From Mycobacterium sp. URHD0025 (GTDB taxonomy: Bacteria; Actinomycetota; Actinomycetes; Mycobacteriales; Mycobacteriaceae): a DNA stretch of 64,000 bases. The DNA is taken from the NCBI RefSeq assembly GCF_000426065.1, contig NZ_AUEQ01000001.1, positions 1 to 64,000 of the forward strand, given 5' to 3'. Position 1 is the stretch's first letter; each line of letters begins with the position of its first letter. The translations under genes and the position numbers were made by a program. The notes beneath the pieces were generated by a model. The model searched no databases, was not told the origin of the DNA, and saw only the letters and a list, made by a program, of their open reading frames with translations. Below are positions 50,721-58,887 of the stretch, piece by piece.

Positions 50721-51302
50721 TTGACCACCTCAGACGGGGTTGCGGTGGTGGGCACCGCGCGTGTTCCGCGCCCACTTCGCGGCCTACCCCGAGTCGACGT
50801 CGATGACCTCGGCGCACACCGCAGACTGGTTGTGAGCGGCGGCGAAGCGGAGTTGGCCGCCGTGCTCACCGGGTTGCTGCGCGCCGACCGACTCGACATC
50901 GAGGTCGCCGTGGCCACCGGCAGCTGGTCGGCCCGGCGAGCGCTGCGCGCCCCGGCCCGGCGTGTCCCGCTGATCCGCGACGAGACCGGAACGGTGTTGG
51001 TGAGCGCGGCGCAATGGCGCGGAGTCGACGGTGCGCCATTGCAGGGTGAGGCCATCGTCGACGACGTCGTCCTGTTCGACGGCGAGGCGCCAGGCGTCCG
51101 GGTCGAGCCCACGCTGACCATGCCGGGACTACGCGCCGGCATCTTGTCGGACCGCGGCCGGCCGCGCCGCTGGGTCGCCGGACGTGCCGCGCAGCTCGGC
51201 ACCCCGGGTGCGCAGGTGATCCGCGACGGAGTGCCCGCGCCCCGGACGGTCCGGCGCTCGACGTTCTACCGGCACACCGAAGGTTGGCTGAGAGTCGGCT
51301 GA
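50721..51302 (+). CDS. Conserved hypothetical protein (purA-adjacent)
   Basis: A 193-residue protein of unknown function, mostly beta-strand-like with no signal peptide or membrane helix (VDVDDLGAHRRLVVSGGEAEL near the N terminus). It starts with TTG 50721, which has AAGGAA six bases upstream. Its place after purA and before the M50 protease is conserved in mycobacteria (Rv0358, by memory). I see no catalytic motif. Confidence 0.75.
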   Translation: MTTSDGVAVVGTARVPRPLRGLPRVDVDDLGAHRRLVVSGGEAELAAVLTGLLRADRLDIEVAVATGSWSARRALRAPARRVPLIRDETGTVLVSAAQWRGVDGAPLQGEAIVDDVVLFDGEAPGVRVEPTLTMPGLRAGILSDRGRPRRWVAGRAAQLGTPGAQVIRDGVPAPRTVRRSTFYRHTEGWLRVG

Positions 51303-51331
51303 TCTGCCAACACTGCAGGTAGCGTCGAATC

Positions 51332-52123
51332 GTGAACATTCGCCCGCTGCATCAGTCGGTACGGCCGAGCCCGGTATTCCTGGCCGTCGTCGCGCTCACC
51401 GCCGCGGGCGGCGTGGTGGCCTGGCTCGCGGCCGACAACGTCAAGCCGCTGTCCTATGTCGGCGTGTTCATCCTGGTGATCGCGGGCTGGCTGGTGTCGC
51501 TGTGCCTGCATGAGTTCGGCCACGCCTTCACCGCATGGCGGTTCGGCGACGCCACCATGAAAAGCGAAGTGGCGGGCCAGGGTTATCTGACACTGAACCC
51601 GTTCAAGTACTCCCATCCGCTGCTGTCGCTGGGTTTGCCCATCCTGGTCATCGCCCTGGGCGGGATCGGCCTGCCCGGTGGCGCGGTCTATGTCCGCACC
51701 TCCTGGATGACCGCCAGGCAGAAGACCCTGGTCAGCTTGGCCGGCCCGGCCGCCAATCTGGTGTTGGCTGTCCTGCTGCTCGGCATCACCCGGATTTTCT
51801 TCGATCCGGCCCACAGCGTGTTCTGGTCCGGGCTGGCATTCCTTGGGTTCCTGCAGGTCACCGCCGTTGTGCTGAACCTGCTGCCGGTGCCGGGACTCGA
51901 CGGGTACGGCGCCCTCGAACCGCACCTGAGCCCCGATACGCAACGAGCGCTCGCGCCGGCCAAGCAGTGGGGCCTGTTCATCCTGCTGATCCTGCTGTTC
52001 ACGCCGACACTCAATCGCTGGTTCTTCTCGGTGGTGTTCTGGTTCGTCGACCTCTCCGGTGTGCCTGGCCAGCTGGTATCGATCGGCAGCCAACTCACCC
52101 GGTTCTGGTCCGCCTGGCTCTGA
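51332..52123 (+). CDS. Site-2 protease-like M50 membrane metalloprotease
   Basis: A 263-residue membrane protein with the zinc motif HEFGH near residues 60-64 inside a hydrophobic segment (LVSLCLHEFGHAF) and the third ligand in PVPGLDGYGAL near 190. It has about six hydrophobic segments. M50 enzymes cleave transmembrane proteins within the membrane; no regulatory substrate such as an anti-sigma factor is adjacent. GTG 51332 is the start. This is the short M50 class without a PDZ domain. Confidence 0.87.
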   Translation: MNIRPLHQSVRPSPVFLAVVALTAAGGVVAWLAADNVKPLSYVGVFILVIAGWLVSLCLHEFGHAFTAWRFGDATMKSEVAGQGYLTLNPFKYSHPLLSLGLPILVIALGGIGLPGGAVYVRTSWMTARQKTLVSLAGPAANLVLAVLLLGITRIFFDPAHSVFWSGLAFLGFLQVTAVVLNLLPVPGLDGYGALEPHLSPDTQRALAPAKQWGLFILLILLFTPTLNRWFFSVVFWFVDLSGVPGQLVSIGSQLTRFWSAWL

Positions 52124-52148
52124 CGCGTGACGCCGGCGCCCACGACAC

Positions 52149-52178
52149 TTGCGACATATGCGAACTTCCGCATATATT
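52149..52178 (+). promoter_or_regulatory. Leaderless promoter with ArsR/SmtB-type operator for the CDF exporter
   Basis: ATATGCG (52156-52162) and CGCATAT (52169-52175) form a perfect 7-bp inverted repeat with a 6-base spacer. TATATT (52173-52178) is a -10 box seven bases before ATG 52186, and TTGCGA (52149-52154) is a -35 candidate 18 bases upstream. The operator lies between and over the promoter elements. ArsR/SmtB metal sensors bind AT-rich ATATG/CATAT palindromes; KmtR of M. tuberculosis represses a cdf gene. Confidence 0.65.
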
Positions 52179-52185
52179 TCGGGAC

Positions 52186-53082
52186 ATGGGTGCCGGCCAC
52201 GATCACAGCCACAGCAGCGATACGCGCGTCAGCAGGATGGTCATAGCGGCGGCGATCCTCAGCGGGTTCTTCGTTCTCGAGCTGGTCACCGCGCTGATGA
52301 TCAACTCGATCGCCCTGCTGGCCGATGCCGGCCACATGCTGACCGACCTGGTAGCCATGTTCATGGGGTTGACCGCCGTTTTGCTGGCGCGACGCGGCAG
52401 TACCTCCCCGGCCCGCACCTACGGTTGGCACCGGGCCGAGGTCTTCACCGCAGTGGCCAACGCCGCGCTACTGCTCGGAGTCGCCGGTTTCATCCTGTAC
52501 GAGGCCATCGAACGCCTCGGCAATGCTCCCGACGTGCCCGGCGTGCCGATGATCGTGGTGGCATTGGCCGGCCTGGCCGCCAACGCCGTCGTCGTGATGC
52601 TGCTGCGCTCGCAGTCCAAGGACAGCCTGGCCGTCAAGGGCGCCTACATGGAGGTTGTGGCCGACACCGTCGGAAGCATCGGCGTCCTGGTCGCCGGCAT
52701 CGTCACCGTCACCACCGCCTGGCCCTACGCCGATGTGGTGGTCGCGGTCCTGGTCGCGCTGTGGGTGCTGCCCCGGGCCTTCGCCCTCGCCCGGGCAGCG
52801 TTGCGGATTCTGAGCGAGTCCTCCCCCAGCCACATCGACGTCGAGGAACTGCGCAGCGCGCTCGGCGCGGTGGACGGTGTGACCGGCGTGCATGACCTGC
52901 ACGTGTGGACGCTGGTCCCCGGCAAGGACATGGTCACCGCACACTTGACGAGCAGCGCCGACACAGCCCGGGTGCTCGACGACGCGCGGGCGGTCCTGAA
53001 TGCCCGCGGCCTGGCCCACGCCACCGTGCAGGTGGAACCGCCCGACGCCGCGGAGGACTGCTCGTGCGAGGCGAAGGACTGA
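52186..53082 (+). CDS. CDF-family divalent metal exporter
   Basis: A 298-residue cation diffusion facilitator, exporting Zn2+, Co2+, Ni2+ or Cd2+ by proton exchange. An N-terminal metal-binding segment (HDHSHS) precedes six helices. The paired metal-site motifs are ADAGHMLTD near 45 and the VVADTVGS segment near 150. A cytoplasmic domain of about 90 residues has VHDLHVWTLVPGKDMVTAH. ATG 52186 is set by the promoter just upstream; the frame continues back through the M50 gene as a shadow. The terminal CSCEAKD adds cysteine ligands. Confidence 0.92.
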   Translation: MGAGHDHSHSSDTRVSRMVIAAAILSGFFVLELVTALMINSIALLADAGHMLTDLVAMFMGLTAVLLARRGSTSPARTYGWHRAEVFTAVANAALLLGVAGFILYEAIERLGNAPDVPGVPMIVVALAGLAANAVVVMLLRSQSKDSLAVKGAYMEVVADTVGSIGVLVAGIVTVTTAWPYADVVVAVLVALWVLPRAFALARAALRILSESSPSHIDVEELRSALGAVDGVTGVHDLHVWTLVPGKDMVTAHLTSSADTARVLDDARAVLNARGLAHATVQVEPPDAAEDCSCEAKD

Positions 53083-53085
53083 GAC

Positions 53086-53502
53086 TCAGCCCAGGCCGAG
53101 CTCGCGGCGCGCGGACGGATCGCAGTCGTCGAGCAGATCCAGGCAGCGCTGGAATTCATCGGTTTCGCCGATGTCGCCGGCGGCTCGGGCCAGCGAGGCC
53201 ACACACCGCAGGAACCCCTGGTTCGGCTCATGGGCGAACGGCACCGGGCCGAAGCCCTTCCAGCCGTTGCGCCGCAATTGATCCAGCCCGCGGTGATAAC
53301 CGGTGCGGGCGTAGGCATATGCGGTGACGGCCTTGTCGTCCGCGAGCGCCTGCTCGGCCAGTACGGCCCAGGCGATCGATGCCGACGGGTGGGCGGCGGC
53401 CACCACGGCCGCCTTTTCACCCGCAGCCAGTTCGTCCTCGGCCTCGGGGTCCCCGGGAAGGAGGACCGGCTCCGGCCCCAACAAATCACCCATCCGTGTC
53501 AT
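53086..53502 (-). CDS. DUF3151-family conserved protein
   Basis: A 138-residue soluble protein of unknown function (Rv0360c-like by position and sequence type). It is acidic and helical with Ala-rich repeats (AEQALADDKAVTAYAYARTGYHRG) reminiscent of a TPR-type hairpin, followed by GWKGFGPVPFAHEPNQGFLRC. ATG 53502 was chosen since the longer frame is antisense to the next gene. It is divergent from the membrane protein at 53567. The gene order up to fba matches M. tuberculosis except for the gene beside fba. Confidence 0.82.
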   Translation of the reverse strand: MTRMGDLLGPEPVLLPGDPEAEDELAAGEKAAVVAAAHPSASIAWAVLAEQALADDKAVTAYAYARTGYHRGLDQLRRNGWKGFGPVPFAHEPNQGFLRCVASLARAAGDIGETDEFQRCLDLLDDCDPSARRELGLG

Positions 53503-53566
53503 GGGCCTATTGTGCACCGACCGATAAGCTCCACCGGTACCGACGTACGGGAGGACCGCAGCAGGG

Positions 53567-54358
53567 ATGTCGAACCCAACGGGACCTGACGAGAACCGCG
53601 CCGACCAAAGCGACACACCGACCGAGAAGGTCGAGTTGCCGAATATGTCCGAGACGACCGAGCCTGCCACCGAGATCTTCGGTTCGGCCGACGAAGTCAC
53701 CGGGGAAGTGCACCTCAACGACGAACGACGGTTCACCGCGCCGTCCGGATTCGACGGGTCCACCCAGAAGATCGACACGCCCCCTGACCCGGAGACCGAG
53801 GTCTTCGCGCCACCGGCCGAGGGCGATACCGTCGCCGCCGAGGTACCGAAAGGTGCTGCTCCACAAGTCATCCCAGCACGCGAAGAGTCGGCCCAACCGC
53901 CGCAGCCCGCTACCCGCCGGAGCTGGGGCTGGGTGATCGCGGTCGTGTTGGTGATCGCGGCGCTGGTGGCCATCGCCGTGCTCGGCACCGTCCTGCTGAC
54001 CCGTAAGTCATCGGCGACGGTGTCCCGGGAAGACGACGTTCGCACGACGATCCAGAACTTCGACTCCGCCATCCAACGTGGCGACCTGGCCGCCCTGCGG
54101 TCGATCACCTGCGGCACCACCCGCGACAACTACGTCAAGTACGACCAGAAGGCGTGGGACGAAACTCACGCCCGAGTGGAGGCCGCCAAGCAGTACCCAG
54201 TGGTTGCCAGCATCGACCAGGTCGTCGTCAACGGCGACCACGCCGAGGCCAACGTCACCAGCTTCATGGCGTTTGCCCCGCAAACCCGGTCCACCCGCAG
54301 CTTCGACCTCCAGTTCCGCGACAATCAGTGGAAGGTCTGCCAGGCACCCACCGGTTAA
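53567..54358 (+). CDS. Membrane protein with N-terminal acidic region and extracytoplasmic NTF2-like domain
   Basis: A 263-residue protein (Rv0361-like): a disordered acidic N terminus rich in Thr, Glu and Pro (1-115, with FxAPPAEGD-like repeats), a membrane helix at about 122-145, and an outer domain (about 155-263) with DDVRTTIQNFDSAIQRGDLAAL and two cysteines (RSITCGT and WKVCQAP) that may be bonded. SD GGGAGGA lies 12 bases before ATG 53567. The long acidic arm could bind a cytoplasmic partner. Function unknown. Confidence 0.78.
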   Translation: MSNPTGPDENRADQSDTPTEKVELPNMSETTEPATEIFGSADEVTGEVHLNDERRFTAPSGFDGSTQKIDTPPDPETEVFAPPAEGDTVAAEVPKGAAPQVIPAREESAQPPQPATRRSWGWVIAVVLVIAALVAIAVLGTVLLTRKSSATVSREDDVRTTIQNFDSAIQRGDLAALRSITCGTTRDNYVKYDQKAWDETHARVEAAKQYPVVASIDQVVVNGDHAEANVTSFMAFAPQTRSTRSFDLQFRDNQWKVCQAPTG

Positions 54359-54367
54359 CCTGATCGG

Positions 54368-54958
54368 GTGACCTTGCGCGGACCCAAGCTCTGGTTGGCA
54401 CTGTGCGCGCTCGGCGCGATCGTCATCGTCGGTGTGGCCGCGGTTTTGATCCGGCATCCGGGCTCTGCCCTCGACGCGCTGCCCGGCAAACGTGTTGCCT
54501 TCCCTCAGATCGACCGTGCCGCACTCGATCCGGCTCAGGCGCGCGTCGTCGACGTGCTGCAGGCGCAATACGACGCCCAGCCCGGCGGCAGCCATTTCTC
54601 CGAAGGCGTCGAGGAGCCGTGGTGCGCCGATTTCGTCAGCTGGGTGCTCAACGAGGCCGGCCGGCCTCTGGCCAACCCCAATTCGGGAGGCTGGCGGATC
54701 CCGGGTGTGTACACGCTGCAGGAGTACTACCAGGGTGCCGGCCGGTTCGCCGCACCCGACGGGTACCAGCCGCACACCGGTGACGTCGTGATGTACGCCG
54801 ACGGCAGCCCGCTCGGGTTGCATGCGAATTTCGTTGCGGTCGTGGATGACAACGCGATCACCACGGTCGGCGGCAACGAGGAGGGCGGCATCCGGGTGCA
54901 TACCCTCGATGACGCCGAGACCGCGGGGATCCTGGGATTCGGCAGGCTGGCGCCTTAA
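54368..54958 (+). CDS. CHAP-domain amidase/endopeptidase, membrane-anchored
   Basis: A 196-residue protein: a membrane helix at about 8-30, then a CHAP domain with the catalytic Cys in EPWCADFVSWVL near residue 92 and His in LHANFVAVVDD near 156, followed by VGGNEEGG. The family cleaves peptidoglycan crosslinks or stem peptides; the helix without a lipobox suggests an outward-facing anchor. GTG 54368 starts nine bases after the preceding gene, so the two are probably co-transcribed. Its stop TAA is shared with the convergent fba stop (TTAA). Confidence 0.83.
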   Translation: MTLRGPKLWLALCALGAIVIVGVAAVLIRHPGSALDALPGKRVAFPQIDRAALDPAQARVVDVLQAQYDAQPGGSHFSEGVEEPWCADFVSWVLNEAGRPLANPNSGGWRIPGVYTLQEYYQGAGRFAAPDGYQPHTGDVVMYADGSPLGLHANFVAVVDDNAITTVGGNEEGGIRVHTLDDAETAGILGFGRLAP

Positions 54959-55992
54959 CCTCCGGTGACGCTGCGCCCGGCGCTGTGCAGGTCGTTGCAT
55001 GCCTCGATGACGCGCTCGGTCATCGACGCCTCGGCCTTCTTGAGGTAGCTCCGCGGGTCGTACACCTTCTTGTTGCCGACCTCGCCGTCGATCTTGAGCA
55101 CACCGTCGTAGTTGGTGAACATGTGCGCGGCCAGCGGTCGGGTGAAGGCGTACTGCGTGTCGGTGTCGACGTTCATCTTCACTACGCCGTACTTGAGAGA
55201 ATCTTCGATCTCGGACTTCAGCGAACCCGATCCGCCGTGGAAGACGAAATCGAAAGGCTTTGCGTCACCGGGCAATCCGAGCTTGGCGGCGGCCACCCGC
55301 TGCCCCTCGGCGAGCACCTCGGGCTTGAGCACCACGTTGCCGGGCTTGTAGACGCCGTGCACGTTTCCGAACGTCGCGGCCAGCAGGTACGCGCCATGTT
55401 CACCGGCGCCCAGCGCGTCGATGGTCTTCTCGAAGTCGTCCGACGAGGTGTAGAGCTTCTCGTTGATCTCGGCCTCGACACCGTCCTCTTCGCCGCCGAC
55501 CACGCCGATCTCGACCTCGAGAACGATCTTGGCCGCAGCCGCGATCTTCAGCAGCTCCTGGGCGATGGTCAGGTTCTCGTCGATCGGCACTGCCGAGCCG
55601 TCCCACATGTGCGACTGGAACAGCGGATTGCGGCCCGCGGCCACCCGCTCGGCGGAAATCGCCAGCAGCGGCCGCACATAGGTGTCCAGCTTGTCCTTCG
55701 GACAGTGGTCGGTGTGCAGGGCCACCGTGATCGGGTATTTCTCTGCGACCACGTGGGCGAACTCGGCCAGCGCGACAGCGCCGGTCACCATGTCCTTGAC
55801 CCCGAGCCCCGAAGCGAATTCGGCCCCGCCGGTCGAGAATTGGATGATGCCGTCGCTGCCCGCGTCGGCGAAACCCTTGATGGCGGCGTTGAGGCTCTCG
55901 GAGCCGACGCAGTTGATGGCCGGGAAGGCGAAGGAATGCTCCTTGGCCCGGCTCAGCATCTCGGCATAGACCTCGGGCGTGGCGATCGGCAT
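54955..55992 (-). CDS. fba: Class II fructose-bisphosphate aldolase
   Basis: A 345-residue zinc-dependent aldolase of glycolysis and gluconeogenesis. Zinc ligands include the HTDH motif (about 92-95), a Glu in VLEVEIGVVGGEEDG, the FGNVHGVY His and the FVFHGGSGS His near 253. ATG 55992 has GGAAGGA upstream (minus strand 55999-56005), which fits better than the longer frame start at 56007. It faces the CHAP gene and shares its stop bases, and is divergent from dedA. Confidence 0.97.
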   Translation of the reverse strand: MPIATPEVYAEMLSRAKEHSFAFPAINCVGSESLNAAIKGFADAGSDGIIQFSTGGAEFASGLGVKDMVTGAVALAEFAHVVAEKYPITVALHTDHCPKDKLDTYVRPLLAISAERVAAGRNPLFQSHMWDGSAVPIDENLTIAQELLKIAAAAKIVLEVEIGVVGGEEDGVEAEINEKLYTSSDDFEKTIDALGAGEHGAYLLAATFGNVHGVYKPGNVVLKPEVLAEGQRVAAAKLGLPGDAKPFDFVFHGGSGSLKSEIEDSLKYGVVKMNVDTDTQYAFTRPLAAHMFTNYDGVLKIDGEVGNKKVYDPRSYLKKAEASMTERVIEACNDLHSAGRSVTGG

Positions 55993-56052
55993 AGCTTGTC
56001 CTTCCATCTGGACGCGGGTTATCGCAGGTGAAGACCGGTGGTGGGGCCCAGG

Positions 56053-56058
56053 TACCCT
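56053..56058 (+). promoter_or_regulatory. Candidate leaderless -10 box of the DedA gene
   Basis: TACCCT matches TANNNT and ends eight bases before GTG 56067. The GGGAG between them is too close to the start to be a normal Shine-Dalgarno site, so leaderless initiation is plausible. Confidence 0.38.
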
Positions 56059-56066
56059 AGGGAGTC

Positions 56067-56759
56067 GTGATCGACATCGCCCTCCCTGAGGCTACGACCA
56101 ATCTGGCGCTCATGCCGGATTTCATGGATCCGCTGCACCTCATCGGATCCTTCGGCACCTGGGCCCTGGTGGGCATCCTCGTCGTCGTCTTCGTCGAGTC
56201 CGGGGTGCTGTTCCCGGTCCTCCCCGGCGACTCGTTGCTGTTCGTCGCGGGCATGCTCGCCGCGGGCACCGCCGCCCAGGGAACGTCGGTGGACGCGAAC
56301 TTCGAACTCTGGCAGCTGCTGGTGTTCATCCCGTTGGCGGCGATTCTCGGCGGCCAGGTCGGTTACGTCATCGGCCGGTTCATCGGTGTCGAGATGTTCA
56401 AGCCCGACGCCCGGATCCTCAAGCAGAAGTACCTCGACGAGGCCCACGGATTCTTCGAGCAACGGGGCCCGTTCGCGATCGTCATCGCCCGCTTCGTGCC
56501 GATCGTGCGGACGCTGGCCCCGCTCGTCGCCGGCGCCGCGAAGATGCGCTATTCGGTGTTCACGACGTTCAACGTGCTGGGCGCGGTCGTGTGGGGCGTC
56601 GGCCTCGTCCTGCTCGGCTACTGGCTGGGCCAGTTCGAGATCATCCAGAAGCTGCTGGAGCCGATCTTCATCCTGATCGTCGTGGCGTCGGTGGCACCGA
56701 TGTTCATCGAGTGGTTCAAGCGCCGCCGCGCCGCCAAAAAGGCCGCTGATCAGGTCTAG
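56067..56759 (+). CDS. DedA-family membrane protein (Rv0364-like)
   Basis: A 230-residue SNARE-associated/DedA protein with about five hydrophobic segments. Signature parts are ESGVLFPVLPGDSLLFVAG near 45-63, GYVIGRFIGVEMFKPDAR, and GPFAIVIARFVPIVRTLAPLVAGA with the conserved Arg pair near 143. DedA proteins affect membrane potential and lipid-carrier recycling. GTG 56067 has a -10 box eight bases upstream. The basic C-terminal tail KRRRAAKKAADQV is cytoplasmic. Its position next to fba is conserved in mycobacteria. Confidence 0.9.
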   Translation: MIDIALPEATTNLALMPDFMDPLHLIGSFGTWALVGILVVVFVESGVLFPVLPGDSLLFVAGMLAAGTAAQGTSVDANFELWQLLVFIPLAAILGGQVGYVIGRFIGVEMFKPDARILKQKYLDEAHGFFEQRGPFAIVIARFVPIVRTLAPLVAGAAKMRYSVFTTFNVLGAVVWGVGLVLLGYWLGQFEIIQKLLEPIFILIVVASVAPMFIEWFKRRRAAKKAADQV

Positions 56760-56768
56760 CCGCGCCGG

Positions 56769-57668
56769 CTACCCAAGATTCAGCGCGGCCGCGAGCTCGC
56801 GTAATGCCGGACGCGGATCGGCTGTCGGGTGCTCCCCCAGTGCCTGCACGACGACGTGATCGGCGCCGGCATCCAGGTGCGCGGTGATCGCCGCGGCAGC
56901 CTGCTCGACCGAGCCCATGCCGACGAGTCTGCGGGCCAGTCGGTCCGATCCGCCGCGAACGAGGTCGGTGTCGTCGAAACCCTGCCGCAGCCACGAGTTC
57001 CGGTAGTTCGGCAGACCGCTGTAGACGTCGAGGTGCTTGTGCGCCCGGGCCAGTTGGTCGGCGTCGTCTCCGCCGATGGCGACGGCCTGTTCGGACACCA
57101 CCCAACGGTCGGGGCCCAGGATCTCGCGCGTCGCCGCGGTGTGCTCCGGTGTGACCAGGTAGGGGTGGGCGCCGTCGGCGTGGGTGCCCGACAGTTCGAT
57201 CATCTTCGGGCCGAGCGCGGCCACCAGCCGCGGCGGACGTCCGACCCCGGGTTCGATCTGTTCGGGCACCGCGGCCATGCGGTCCAGGTAGGTGCGCATC
57301 GTGGCCAGCGGCTTGGCGTACGTGCCGCCCAGGCCGTGTTCCACCAACGGCCCGTGGCTGACGCCCAGCCCGAGTACGAACCGTCCCGGATAGAGCGCGG
57401 TCAAGGTCCGCGCTCCGGATTCGGCGGCCGACGGCACCCGGACGTGGATGTTGGCGATGCCGGTGCCCACGACGAGGCGTTCGGTGGCGGCCAGGAACGC
57501 CGCCGACTGGGTGAGCGCCTCCTTGCCCACCACCTCCGGCAGGAACAACGAGCCGAATCCGAGGCTCTCGATCTCCCGCGCCACCTGCTGCGCGTCCGGC
57601 ATCGACCAGGTGTCGCTGGCCCACCACACACCGACTCGGCTGGGGAAATCGATCCTGGCTCGTGTCAC
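56769..57668 (-). CDS. LLM-class F420-dependent oxidoreductase
   Basis: A 299-residue luciferase-fold protein. GVWWASDTW near the N terminus, LGFGSLFLPEVVGKEALTQ, GTGIANIH and LGLGVSHGPLVEHG match the F420-dependent LLM subfamily with a short insertion region. The chemistry should be hydride transfer from F420H2 on an unknown substrate. GTG 57668 overlaps the stop of the upstream XdhC-like gene (GTGA), so the two are co-translated, an unusual pairing of F420 and molybdenum-cofactor proteins. Confidence 0.87.
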   Translation of the reverse strand: MTRARIDFPSRVGVWWASDTWSMPDAQQVAREIESLGFGSLFLPEVVGKEALTQSAAFLAATERLVVGTGIANIHVRVPSAAESGARTLTALYPGRFVLGLGVSHGPLVEHGLGGTYAKPLATMRTYLDRMAAVPEQIEPGVGRPPRLVAALGPKMIELSGTHADGAHPYLVTPEHTAATREILGPDRWVVSEQAVAIGGDDADQLARAHKHLDVYSGLPNYRNSWLRQGFDDTDLVRGGSDRLARRLVGMGSVEQAAAAITAHLDAGADHVVVQALGEHPTADPRPALRELAAALNLG

Positions 57669-58831
57669 TGACCACTCCTCAATTCACTCGGTTCGTCGTA
57701 TTCGTGATGACTGTGTTCGTGATGAATGCGGCCGCCGGTCTCGGTGAGCGGCTTGCCGGTGCCGCCCCAGCGTTGGGCGATGATCTCCGCCGCGATCGAC
57801 ACCGCGGTCTCCTCGGGTGTCCTGGCTCCCAGGTCCAGCCCGATCGGGCTGGACAACCTCGCGAGTTCTGCCTCCGTCAGCCCGATCTCCCGGAGCCTGG
57901 CCAGCCGGTCTTCGTGGGTGCGCCGCGACCCCATGGCGCCGACGTAGCCGAGCGCGGGTAAGCGCAAGGCCACCTCGAGCAGTGGAACGTCGAACTTCGG
58001 ATCGTGGGTGAGCAGGCAGACGACGGTCCGGCCGTCGATCGCGCCGGCGGCAGCCTGTGCGGACAGGTAGCGGTCGGGCCAGTCGACGACGACCTCGTCG
58101 GCGGTCGGGAAGCGGGCAGCGGTCGCGAAGACGGGACGCGCGTCGCACACCGTGACGCGGTAACCGAGCAGCGAACCCTGCCGCGCCACCGCGGCCGCGA
58201 AATCGATCGCGCCGAACACCAGCATCCGAGGCCGGGGCGCGAAGCTCGCGACAAACACGTCCATGCCCTCACCGCGCCGTTCGCCGTCCGGCCCGAACGT
58301 CAGTACCGCGCTGCGGCCGGTGTCGAGAAGCCCGCGGGCGTCGTCGGTGACCGCGCCATCGGCGCGGGCCGAGCCGAGGGTGCCGGTCACCTCGTCAGCG
58401 CGGATGACCAGTCGCCGGCCCACCCACACAGGATCGGGATGTGCGATCACCGTGGCGGTCGCGGCAGGTCGATGGGCTTCGATGTCGCCGACCAGCACTT
58501 CCAGTTCCGGGAACGTCCGCTCGGACACGGGCTCGACATACACGTCGAGCACGCCGCCGCAGGTCAGCCCCACGGCGAAAGCGTCGTCGTCGCTGACGCC
58601 GTAACGCTGCAGTACCGGCGTGCCGTCGGCGACCACCTGCCCGGCGAGTTCGTACACCGCGCCCTCGACGCATCCGCCGGACACCGAGCCGGTGACCGCG
58701 CCGTCCGGTGCCACCACCATCGAGGCCCCGGCCGGTCGTGGGGCGGAACGGAACGTGCGCACCACCGTCGCCAGACCCGCGGTGCCCCCGGCGCGCCACA
58801 CGGCCAGCAGCTCGGCGAGCACATCTCTCAC
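57665..58831 (-). CDS. XdhC/CoxF-family molybdenum cofactor maturation protein
   Basis: A 388-residue protein: an XdhC/CoxI domain (about 5-75) with GSVSGGCVEGAVYELAG, the Cys motif in VGLTCGGVLDV, and a C-terminal Rossmann domain (about 215-365) with LVFGAIDFAAAVA, LLTHDPKFDVPLLEVAL and GAMGSRRTHEDRLAR. XdhC-type proteins bind sulfurated molybdopterin and insert it into xanthine or CO dehydrogenase-family enzymes; no such large enzyme is encoded in the window. GTG 58831 gives the family N terminus. The His-rich C-terminal tail HHEHSHHEYDE may bind metal. Confidence 0.87.
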   Translation of the reverse strand: MRDVLAELLAVWRAGGTAGLATVVRTFRSAPRPAGASMVVAPDGAVTGSVSGGCVEGAVYELAGQVVADGTPVLQRYGVSDDDAFAVGLTCGGVLDVYVEPVSERTFPELEVLVGDIEAHRPAATATVIAHPDPVWVGRRLVIRADEVTGTLGSARADGAVTDDARGLLDTGRSAVLTFGPDGERRGEGMDVFVASFAPRPRMLVFGAIDFAAAVARQGSLLGYRVTVCDARPVFATAARFPTADEVVVDWPDRYLSAQAAAGAIDGRTVVCLLTHDPKFDVPLLEVALRLPALGYVGAMGSRRTHEDRLARLREIGLTEAELARLSSPIGLDLGARTPEETAVSIAAEIIAQRWGGTGKPLTETGGRIHHEHSHHEYDEPSELRSGQ

Positions 58832-58887
58832 GATGCCCAACCTAGTCGCTGTTGGGCAGCCGCTCAGTTGCGGGGCCGAGAGCGCGG

